Positions 24,041 through 32,471 of a stretch of DNA of 32,471 nt are shown here, one piece after another. Each line of letters begins with the position of its first letter. Within the stretch, counting starts at the first letter, position 1. This stretch comes from Sphingomonas hengshuiensis (GTDB lineage Bacteria; Pseudomonadota; Alphaproteobacteria; Sphingomonadales; Sphingomonadaceae). The translations under genes were made by a program, and so were the position numbers. Location of the stretch: the NCBI GenBank assembly GCA_003240755.1, contig QFNF01000035.1:1-32471 (forward strand), in the 5' to 3' direction. A model generated the notes under the pieces. It had not been told where the DNA came from, made no database searches, and was given only the letters and a program-made list of their open reading frames with translations.

Positions 24041-25329
24041 TGCGGTGCCTCCACGGTGGCGGCGGGCAGGACGACTTCGCTGCGACCGATGTGGCGCAGA
24101 TAGAGCAGGCGGATGACGAACAGGCTGCCGGCGGTGGCGACCGCCGACAATCCGGCACCGATCAGCCCGAAGATCCACATGAAGCTCGCCCCGAACACCA
24201 GCGCCATCGCCACGCCCGCCACGTTGGTCGCGGCATAGGCGCGGTCACGGCCCATGCTGGTGATCGAGATGTTGAGCAGGTCGGACCCCGACCGGACCGT
24301 CGCCGCCAGCAACATGATCGCCAGCAGCGGGCGATCGACCGGAAAGCGCCCTTCGGGACTGACGCGGAAGATCACTTCGGTCGCGGCGAAGATGATCGCG
24401 CCCAGCACCCCGGCATAGGCCAGCGTCTTGGTCATCTGCCGGCGCAGTTCGGCGCGCCATTCGGCCCGGTCGCCGCTGCGCGCGGCGCGGACCATGCGCG
24501 GCAGCGCCAACTGTACCACGGCGGTCGCGATCAGCGTCTGGAGCGCGTTGGTGATCGAGAAATAGAAGCTGTAGATACCCGTCGCGGTGAGGCCGAGCAG
24601 CGCGTTCAGGATGAAGCGATCGGCATAGCCCAGACCGACGATGCCGAGATCGCTGAAATAGATGTACCACGCATCGCGCACCCGCCGGCCCAGCCGCCCG
24701 AGCTGCATCCGCTCGCGCAGACCCTCGCGGATCGGCCAGCGGCGCAGGTGCAGGAACAGCATGGCATAGGCGACGAAATGGCTGGCGATCCAGCCGAGGA
24801 AGATCGCGTTCAGCGTCTGGAACGGCGGATGGAGGAAGCCGATCGCGACGACGACCGGAATCCACAGCGCCGATCGGATGAAGACCATGACGTTGGCGAA
24901 CAGCGCCATCTCCAGCCCGATCATCGGCATGTAGATGTCGAGCGCCAGCGTCTCCAGCCACAGCAGGATCAGGATCAGGATCGTGGTTTCGCCCACGCCC
25001 CCGGTCATCCACACCAGCACCGGCACGGCGACGATCGTCCCGACCAGCAGCGAGGCGACGGTGATGGTCAGCCGGTCGCGAATCATCCCCGCCGCGGTCG
25101 CCGGGGTATGGCCCACGACCTCGCGCGAGATGAAATAGTTGAGCCCCCAGCCGACCGTCGCCGGCACGATGCCGATCGCGCCGATCGCGAGGCCGTAGAT
25201 ACCGGCCGCCTCCAGCCCCAGTTGGCTGACGATATAGAAGGACAGCGCGAAGCGAAAGAATAGCTGCGATCCGCGGATCGCCATGTTCGGCAACCCGCCG
25301 CGCATCAACCTGCCCGCTAACCCCGACAT
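24037..25329 (-). CDS. Wzx-type oligosaccharide flippase (MOP superfamily)
   Basis: 430-aa polytopic membrane protein with about 12 hydrophobic helices, matching the length and feel of Wzx/polysaccharide-biosynthesis flippases: N-terminal GLPNMAIRGSQLFFRFALSF, AAGIYGLAIGAIGIVPATVG, a central YIYFSDLGIVGLGYADRFIL with the charged residues typical of the pore, and later FSITNALQTLIATAVVQLALPRM. It would move the lipid-linked repeat across the inner membrane for polymerisation. I chose the ATG at 25329 (MSGLAGRLMRGG); the frame opens at a TTG at 25365, but AAAGGGAG sits between the two, about 13 nt before the ATG. It is the first gene of a three-gene operon. Confidence 0.91.
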   Translation of the reverse strand: MSGLAGRLMRGGLPNMAIRGSQLFFRFALSFYIVSQLGLEAAGIYGLAIGAIGIVPATVGWGLNYFISREVVGHTPATAAGMIRDRLTITVASLLVGTIVAVPVLVWMTGGVGETTILILILLWLETLALDIYMPMIGLEMALFANVMVFIRSALWIPVVVAIGFLHPPFQTLNAIFLGWIASHFVAYAMLFLHLRRWPIREGLRERMQLGRLGRRVRDAWYIYFSDLGIVGLGYADRFILNALLGLTATGIYSFYFSITNALQTLIATAVVQLALPRMVRAARSGDRAEWRAELRRQMTKTLAYAGVLGAIIFAATEVIFRVSPEGRFPVDRPLLAIMLLAATVRSGSDLLNISITSMGRDRAYAATNVAGVAMALVFGASFMWIFGLIGAGLSAVATAGSLFVIRLLYLRHIGRSEVVLPAATVEAPQ

Positions 25330-25498
25330 GGCCTGTCGATCACTCCCTTTGTACCGTAACGGCAAACCGGATCTGTGCCGAAATCGGCGAACGAACGATA
25401 TTGCTGCACTGCAAAATCGCGCTAGGCGATTATGGTCGATGCGTAAAGCGCCAGCCCGATACGGGGCGGCGCTGCCATGGCGAAAGGGACGGCGGGGC
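25330..25498. promoter_or_regulatory. Divergent intergenic region, flippase / acyltransferase
   Basis: 169 bp between two divergent starts. The stretch 25370-25445 is visibly less GC-rich than the genes around it (for example AACGATATTGCTGCACTGCAAAATCG), as expected for promoters. No convincing -35/-10 pair or operator could be assigned. Confidence 0.35.
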
Positions 25499-26572
25499 GT
25501 GAAGAGATCGGGACGGGCGGCCTCGCGGCTCGATTCGCTGCAGATATTGCGGTTCTTCGCCGCGTTGCTGGTGGTGATCGGCCATACGCAGCATGCGCTG
25601 CTCGAACGGCTGGGCGCGGCGGCGGGGCGTTATGCCTTCGTGCCGCTCGACTGGGGGCTGGGGGTCGACGTGTTCTTCGTCATCTCGGGCTTCGTGATGT
25701 ATTACCTGATGCATGACCGGTTCGCGCAGGCGGGCGCGACCGCGACCTTCCTGCGGCGGCGGGTCGTGCGGGTGGTGCCGATGTACTGGCTGTTCACCAC
25801 GCTGGTGCTGGCGGTCGGGCTGGCGACCGGGGCGGTCGACCTGCCCTGGACCAACATCCTGTTTTCCTACCTGTTCCTGCCCGGGCCGGTGTGCGGCGAA
25901 TATTGCTTTCCCGTCTTCACGCTGGGCTGGACGATCAATTACGAGATGCTGTTCTACGCGCTGTTCGCCATCGCGCTCGGCTTTCCGCGGCGGATCGGCG
26001 TCGCGGTGGTGGTCGGGCTGATCGCCGGGCTGATCGTGATGGGGCAGGCGGTGCCGGTGTCGTGGTCGATGCTCCATTTCTGGGGCTATCCGATCATCGG
26101 CGAGTTCCTGTTCGGCATCGGCCTCGCCGCGGGATTCCTGCGCGGATGGCGGGTGTCGCGCGGTGCCGGCTGGGCGCTGGTGGCGGCCGGGCTGGTGCTG
26201 GCGACGGTGAGCTATCAGCTCGACCTGTACGACCATATCTGGCGGTTGTGGACCGGCGGTATCCCCGCCGCGCTGATCCTTGGCGGCGCGGTCTTCGGGC
26301 TGGAGCCGCGCGGGGCGCATGGCCGCTGGCTGGCGGTGCTCGTCGTCGGCGGCGACGCATCCTACGCGCTCTACCTCTCGCATCCGGTGACGATTCGCGT
26401 GGCCGATGCGGTCGCGGGCAAGATCGGGCTGTTCGGGCATGCGCCGTGGGCGTTCTGGAGCGGCACGGTGGTCGCGGCGGTGATCGGGTCGTTCGTCGTC
26501 CACCATGCGATCGAAAAGCCGTTGCTCGCCCGGTTCTACCGGCGACCCAATCTCGGCGCGGGTATTCCGTAA
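25499..26572 (+). CDS. Acyltransferase-3 family (OafA/ExoZ-like) membrane O-acyltransferase
   Basis: 357 aa from a GTG at 25499, preceded by AAAGGGACGGCGGGGC; upstream in-frame starts (25283, 25439) would add non-family sequence over the promoter region. Family marks: LDSLQILRFFAALLVVIGH with the essential His, LGVDVFFVISGFVMYYL, FLRRRVVRVVPMYWLFT, and a C-terminal DASYALYLSHPVTI. About ten membrane helices. The IGH and VFFVISGFVM segments look closest to ExoZ-type enzymes that acetylate EPS. It is separate from the other acyltransferase-3 (17837-18880) and not a close copy. It probably acylates the exported polymer or its lipid-linked precursor at the membrane. Confidence 0.91.
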   Translation: MKRSGRAASRLDSLQILRFFAALLVVIGHTQHALLERLGAAAGRYAFVPLDWGLGVDVFFVISGFVMYYLMHDRFAQAGATATFLRRRVVRVVPMYWLFTTLVLAVGLATGAVDLPWTNILFSYLFLPGPVCGEYCFPVFTLGWTINYEMLFYALFAIALGFPRRIGVAVVVGLIAGLIVMGQAVPVSWSMLHFWGYPIIGEFLFGIGLAAGFLRGWRVSRGAGWALVAAGLVLATVSYQLDLYDHIWRLWTGGIPAALILGGAVFGLEPRGAHGRWLAVLVVGGDASYALYLSHPVTIRVADAVAGKIGLFGHAPWAFWSGTVVAAVIGSFVVHHAIEKPLLARFYRRPNLGAGIP

Positions 26573-26617
26573 CGGTCGGTGTCGCTATTGCGAATGCCGA
26601 TCAAAAGTGATTGACCT

Positions 26618-26638
26618 TGCGCGCGAATTATGCGCGCA
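26618..26638. promoter_or_regulatory. Palindrome upstream of acnA
   Basis: TGCGCGC-N7-GCGCGCA lies 138 bp before the aconitase start in a 203-bp gap. It could be an operator for regulated acnA expression, but arms of seven G/C bases are common by chance in such DNA. A TTGACC lies just before it (26611-26616) without a good -10. Confidence 0.25.
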
Positions 26639-26775
26639 TCACACCCTTCCCCCCGGTGCCGACGGTTGCTAAGGCGCAGCGGTTATCGCTCGTATTCGCA
26701 TGTGCGGCGGGCCTTGCGAGCGGATGCGCCGCTCCGTCCGGGCCGGGCTGCCATGACCAACTGGGAAGGACCCGC

Positions 26776-29451
<2,676 letters not shown>

Positions 29452-29474
29452 GCAGCGCCTGCCGGCAGACAAGG

Positions 29475-29510
29475 GGCCGCGCCTTCCGACACGGGAGGCG
29501 CGGCCTTTTT
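29475..29510 (+). terminator. Rho-independent terminator of acnA
   Basis: GGCCGCGCC pairs with GGCGCGGCC (29475-29483 / 29497-29505), extended inward by T-A, G-U and two C-G pairs, with a short loop and followed directly by TTTTT. It lies 23 bp after the acnA stop. The rest of 29511-29666 holds no gene. Confidence 0.88.
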
Positions 29511-29666
29511 CGTGAGGGCGTGCGGACGCGTACCGGGACGGCTTGCCGCTTTGCTGCGAAGCGCCGTTTCCAGAAGCGATGATGTTTCCCGGAACCGGCC
29601 CGCTCCCTGCAGTATTGCCTGTGATTGTAAGGCGAGAATATTGCGGTCGCATTCGGACAACGCGAC

Positions 29667-29694
29667 TTGGCTTAATCACCGCCGTTTCTAGAAT
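29667..29694 (+). promoter_or_regulatory. Predicted sigma-70-type promoter of the membrane protein/ABC pair
   Basis: TTGGCT (29667-29672), 16-bp spacer, TAGAAT (29689-29694; five of six bases of the -10 consensus). Transcription would begin near 29701, right at the GTG that opens the next frame, so either the message is leaderless or translation starts at a later GTG (29737 or 29779). A weaker pair, TTGCCT-N16-AATATT, lies at 29615-29642. Confidence 0.5.
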
Positions 29695-29700
29695 GCCCAT

Positions 29701-30726
29701 GTGGCACAAGCATCATCGAACCCGCCCCTAGCAAAGGTGAGAACCGGCCGCCTGTTTCGTCAGGATCGGCTGATCGTCGTGAACATCATCCGCGCGACGT
29801 TCGCAGGCTGGCTCGACCGGTTTGTCGCCGTGCTCGTGCTGCTGACTGCACTGGCAGTCGTCCATTCCTGGTTCGCCGACCGTCCCTGGAGGATTGCGGC
29901 ATGGGCCGTGCTCGCAGGCGGAACCATAATCGGTATCGGGGCGGGACGCCTTGTCGCGGGTCGTCTTGCCTTCCATGCTTTCGACGGGGTGCTCGCGGCC
30001 GATGCCCTGCAATCGCAGATGCGCCAACGCTACATGGTCGCATGGCATGGTATCGGAATGGCGCTGCTGGCCGTAGTCACCATGGTCGCACGGCCTTCGC
30101 TACTGGTCGTTAGTGTGCCTGCCTACATCGCCGGAGGACTCGTCTCCGGGCTACCGGGCCGCTTTTGGATGCAGAAGCGCCTTATCGGCTTGACACGACT
30201 GGGCCGGACGCTGCGGGCATGGTCGTGTCGACCGAGTGCCGGGATCACGGCCGCACTGGTCCTGCTGCTGCTGCTGCTTCCCGGCCGAACGCTGGGCACC
30301 AATGCGCTGATGGCAGCAGTCGGTATCGGGACGATGCTGTTCACCCTCATGCTGACCAGCGTTGACAACGGCGTCGTCCGGTTCATGATGGCCGCCGGCC
30401 ACGGATTGCGACGCATCCTCATGCACCACTCCAGAGGCGCGGCGTTTTTTCTCGTCATTGCGGTTCCGGGATGCTGGGCCTTGTTCAATCCGGTTGCCGG
30501 GGGCATCGTCGCCGCTACGGGGGGCGCAATGCTGTTCCTTCAGACGTTGCGCGTCCTCGCATACCGGCTGCATGGCAAGCGGTTCGCCGATCTCCTTGTG
30601 TCGCTTCTCATAGGATTGCTGATGCTGGTTGCCTACTCGATGCCGCTGGCCTTACCCCTCGTCGCGCTCATCATGCTTTGGCAGTTACAACGCCGTGGGC
30701 GTATGAAGACGTGGTTGCTGGCATGA
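29701..30726 (+). CDS. Polytopic membrane protein, probable permease of an ABC transporter
   Basis: Up to 341 aa with about ten hydrophobic helices (roughly residues 40-57, 62-86, 110-130, 131-151, 178-194, 200-222, 246-262, 264-290 and two in 297-330). I do not recognise a family; it is not CcmB-like. It overlaps the ABC ATPase gene by 4 bp (ATGA), which together with its many helices makes it the likely membrane partner. The start is uncertain: GTG 29701 would be leaderless given the promoter just upstream; GTG 29737 (VRTGRLFRQDRL) and GTG 29779 (VNIIRATFAGW) are alternatives. Base composition looks a little lower in G+C than the neighbouring genes, with more A/T-ending codons, which may mean later acquisition. 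Substrate unknown. Confidence 0.8.
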   Translation: MAQASSNPPLAKVRTGRLFRQDRLIVVNIIRATFAGWLDRFVAVLVLLTALAVVHSWFADRPWRIAAWAVLAGGTIIGIGAGRLVAGRLAFHAFDGVLAADALQSQMRQRYMVAWHGIGMALLAVVTMVARPSLLVVSVPAYIAGGLVSGLPGRFWMQKRLIGLTRLGRTLRAWSCRPSAGITAALVLLLLLLPGRTLGTNALMAAVGIGTMLFTLMLTSVDNGVVRFMMAAGHGLRRILMHHSRGAAFFLVIAVPGCWALFNPVAGGIVAATGGAMLFLQTLRVLAYRLHGKRFADLLVSLLIGLLMLVAYSMPLALPLVALIMLWQLQRRGRMKTWLLA

Positions 30727-31457
30727 ACGGTGTCGTTGAATTGACAGACGCAACGGTGGAGCGGAGCGGACAGCGTGTAGTCCACGGAGTAACCCTGACC
30801 GTTTCGCCCGGATCATGGTTCGGCCTGATTGGCGCCAATGGATCTGGCAAGACCAGCCTGCTTCGGGCGCTGGCAGGGCGGCTACCGCTCGCGGGGGGAT
30901 CATGCCGTGTAGACGGCGAGGAACTGGCCGACGATCGCAACGGGCGCGCGCTGCGTTTTGGATTCTCTCCTCCAGCCGATAAGCTCCCGGACGCACTGCG
31001 AGGACGCGACATTCTCGAATTGATCGGCGGCGACATGGGTGATGTGCACCATCGCCTGAGCACGCTGCAGGAAGCGCTGGGCCTACCGCCGCTGCTCGAC
31101 CGCTGGATCGGAGACTGCTCCGCCGGCATGCGACAACGGATCGCGATCGCCGCGGCGTTCGCGGGCGGCCACCATCATGTAATTCTCGACGAACCGTTTA
31201 ACTGGCTCGATCCCGTCGCGACTTTCGATCTGCGCAGAGCCTTGCGCGACATGGTCGTTCGCGGCCTCACGCTTATCACCGCCTTGCATGACCTCGGGAC
31301 GCTGGCGTCGGCATGCGACGCCGGTCTGATGCTCGCCGATGGCAAGGTCGCAGTGGCGCTCGGAGAGGACATCCTTCGGGTCGCTGCCCAGAACCCGCAA
31401 GCGTTCGAGCAGCAGACGATCGACCGCCTGCGATCAGGGTCGGTCGCACCAAGCTAG
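30723..31457 (+). CDS. ABC transporter ATP-binding protein
   Basis: 244-aa ABC ATPase. Walker A GANGSGKTS follows a normal first strand (GSWFGLIGANG); Q-loop region FGFSPPADKLPD; signature CSAGMRQRIAIA, where the usual L-S-G-G-Q is C-S-A-G-M; Walker B HVILDEPFNWLDP; H-loop ALHDLG. The D-loop Asn-Trp-Leu-Asp is also unusual. It most resembles ATPases of small ABC-2/CcmA-type exporters, although gene order and the partner argue against heme-export CcmA. The start overlaps the membrane protein's stop. It is the last gene of a two-gene unit; cargo cannot be told. Confidence 0.93.
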   Translation: MNGVVELTDATVERSGQRVVHGVTLTVSPGSWFGLIGANGSGKTSLLRALAGRLPLAGGSCRVDGEELADDRNGRALRFGFSPPADKLPDALRGRDILELIGGDMGDVHHRLSTLQEALGLPPLLDRWIGDCSAGMRQRIAIAAAFAGGHHHVILDEPFNWLDPVATFDLRRALRDMVVRGLTLITALHDLGTLASACDAGLMLADGKVAVALGEDILRVAAQNPQAFEQQTIDRLRSGSVAPS

Positions 31458-31844
31458 ATCAAGCCTAACCCCGGAAAAGCGGCGATCGTGCCGGCCAAAG
31501 ACTCCCCGATGAAGGAACGGTGAAGCTCGGTAATCACCCTGGGGCTATCCTGCGTCCTTCAGGAAGGCGGACAGGGCAAGCGATCGCGTCTGTCCGCTTG
31601 ATAATGCATCGTTCCGCACTGCGGATAGCGGAACGCTCCAGCGTGCCCGGATGCCGGCAACCGCAAGGGACTTTCCTACAGCCCCGCACGCATGCCATCG
31701 TCCGGCCGGTTCTTTCGCACCGTCGAACCCTGCAACCGCGCACCGGCAAATCACGGTGACGCGCAAACACCGCGCAAGTGTGAACTTCGTGAACTTTGGA
31801 CCGCAAACCCCCGCCCCGCGCGTCGCGGGGCAGGGGCGTGGGCG
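31458..31844. other. 387-bp gene-free stretch with several hairpins
   Basis: Between the ABC ATPase stop and the convergent HAD gene. Small ORFs on both strands (31520-31759 +, 31545-31766 -) resemble nothing and lack good ribosome sites. What stands out are inverted repeats: CCTTC/GAAGG (31556-31567), GCGGACAG/CTGTCCGC (31567-31574 and 31590-31597) and CGTTCCGC/GCGGAACG (31610-31617 and 31628-31635). No T-run follows, so they are not standard terminators. The sequence is also lower in G+C than the coding regions. It could hold a small RNA or decayed sequence. Confidence 0.45.
31813..31831 (-). terminator. Hairpin after the HAD phosphatase gene
   Basis: GCCCCGCG-CGT-CGCGGGGC, an 8-bp perfect stem, stands 14 bp past the minus-strand stop at 31845. 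Read on the minus strand it is followed by GGGGTTTGCGG, a weak T-run, so termination is plausible but not certain. Confidence 0.5.
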
Positions 31845-32471
31845 TCACTTCTGGCAGGCGACGATCGCCTCGATCACGGCCAGCGTTTCCTGCGGGTCGC
31901 GGATCTTTACCGTGTCCATGCCGGCGGCCTTGGGCGCATAGTCGTTGCCGCCGGGGAAGATCGCGTCGCCGATGAACAGCATGTCGTCGGTGGCGATGCC
32001 GCTGATATCGGCCAGCTTGGCGAGGCCGGTGGCCTTGTCGACGCCTTCCTTGGTGATGTCGATCGACGTCGCGCCGCCCATGTTGATCGACAGGCCCGGC
32101 AGCCGCTGCTTCAGGTCGGCCTGGATGATCTTGCGCTTCTCGAACCTCGGGTCCCAATGTTCCTTGGCGTCGATCGGGGCCTGCTGGCCGAGCGCGGAGA
32201 AGGTGATCTGGCTGCCGCGATCCTCGATCCGCTCGCCCCAGGTCTGTTCGGGGACGAAGCCGGTCGCCTCCAGCGCGGCGTCGAACGCCTCGAGGATCTT
32301 CGTCTTGGTCGCGTCGTCGAACAGGTCGGCATAGACCGTGTTCCAGCGGCCGTCGCCATGGGTGTAGAGCTTGGTGCCGCTGGTCGGCATCATCCACAGC
32401 CGCGACAGGTCGGCGCGTTCGGGCAGGCGGGTCGCGACCTGCTTTTCGAACTGCGGCCAGTCGCCGCCCGA
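31845..32471 (-). CDS. HAD-IIB family hydrolase, phosphomannomutase/sugar-phosphatase-like (5' end missing)
   Basis: The last 208 residues of a HAD phosphatase; the frame is open at the window's end, so the N-terminal DxDxT motif is outside. Visible segments fit HAD-IIB proteins of the sucrose-phosphatase/PMM type (about 245 aa): SGGDWPQFEKQV, LWMMPTSGTKLY (motif II region with Thr/Ser), the C2 cap with FSALGQQAPIDAKEHWDPR, INMGGATSIDITKEGVDKA with the conserved Lys, and motif IV FIGDAIFPGGNDYAPK. The ATG at 32393 is internal and not a start. It may act on a sugar phosphate such as mannose phosphate, which could feed GDP-mannose for the EPS, but this is only inference. A generic Cof-like phosphatase is the alternative. 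Confidence 0.9.
   Translation of the reverse strand, partial: SGGDWPQFEKQVATRLPERADLSRLWMMPTSGTKLYTHGDGRWNTVYADLFDDATKTKILEAFDAALEATGFVPEQTWGERIEDRGSQITFSALGQQAPIDAKEHWDPRFEKRKIIQADLKQRLPGLSINMGGATSIDITKEGVDKATGLAKLADISGIATDDMLFIGDAIFPGGNDYAPKAAGMDTVKIRDPQETLAVIEAIVACQK

Noticed and set aside
14831..25414. Shared motif TTGCAGTGCNGCA at 14831-14843 (+) and 25402-25414 (-), both in divergent EPS promoter regions
   Set aside because: Only two copies; a rough estimate of chance 12-of-13 matches within the intergenic DNA gives several, so it is not evidence for a common operator.
30723..31457. Heme-exporter ATPase ccmA after acnA
   Set aside because: The partner gene is not CcmB-like and the signature motif differs; a generic ABC call is safer.
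31520..31766. Small ORFs on both strands in the gap after the ABC ATPase gene
   Set aside because: No ribosome site or recognisable sequence; the region is marked by inverted repeats rather than coding bias.

Overview
The window is high-GC DNA from an alphaproteobacterium, most likely a sphingomonad (Sphingomonas or a close relative). This rests on base composition, the style of the proteins, a GC-rich inverted-repeat element of a kind I recall from sphingomonad genomes, and a spike-base protein of the alphaproteobacterial gene-transfer-agent family. No rRNA, tRNA, CRISPR array or transposase gene was seen.

Region 1 (1-6109, + strand) is a type I secretion locus. It holds the 3' part of a long repeat protein with an RTX/serralysin-like C-terminus, then an HlyB-like ABC transporter and an HlyD-like adaptor that overlap by 4 bp. 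No TolC-type outer-membrane gene is visible. A perfect 27-bp inverted repeat (6136-6221) separates this locus from the next.

Region 2 (6296-26572) is an exopolysaccharide (EPS) locus in several divergent and convergent blocks. The main minus-strand operon runs from 14794 down to 6296: hexapeptide acetyltransferase, GT4 glycosyltransferase, outer-membrane beta-barrel, Wza-like export protein, P-loop ATPase, Wzz/GumC-like co-polymerase, a CpsD-like protein without a Walker A motif, and a GT4 glycosyltransferase. A plus-strand block (14957-17832) holds a GT4 enzyme and then two genes that look like a gene-transfer-agent/phage head-spike module: an 88-aa spike-base protein and an SGNH-hydrolase-like protein. 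Further on come an acyltransferase-3 and a GT4 enzyme (minus), a secreted GH-A clan glycosidase (plus), a PilZ protein, a GT4 enzyme, a second hexapeptide acetyltransferase and a Wzx-type flippase (minus), and a second acyltransferase-3 (plus). Together these would assemble lipid-linked repeat units (five GTs), acylate them (four acyltransferases), flip them, export them, and possibly trim them (GH) and tune output to c-di-GMP (PilZ). A Wzy polymerase and a priming sugar-phosphate transferase are not in the window.

Region 3 (26573-32471) is mostly housekeeping: aconitase acnA with a clear terminator, an unrecognised membrane protein plus ABC ATPase pair behind its own promoter-like sequence, a 387-bp gene-free stretch with hairpins, and the 3' part of a HAD-IIB phosphatase that runs off the window.

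The most interesting point is the head-spike module inside the EPS locus. In Rhodobacter capsulatus the corresponding GTA head spikes bind capsular polysaccharide, so this linkage suggests a particle adhesin encoded beside the genes that build its receptor.
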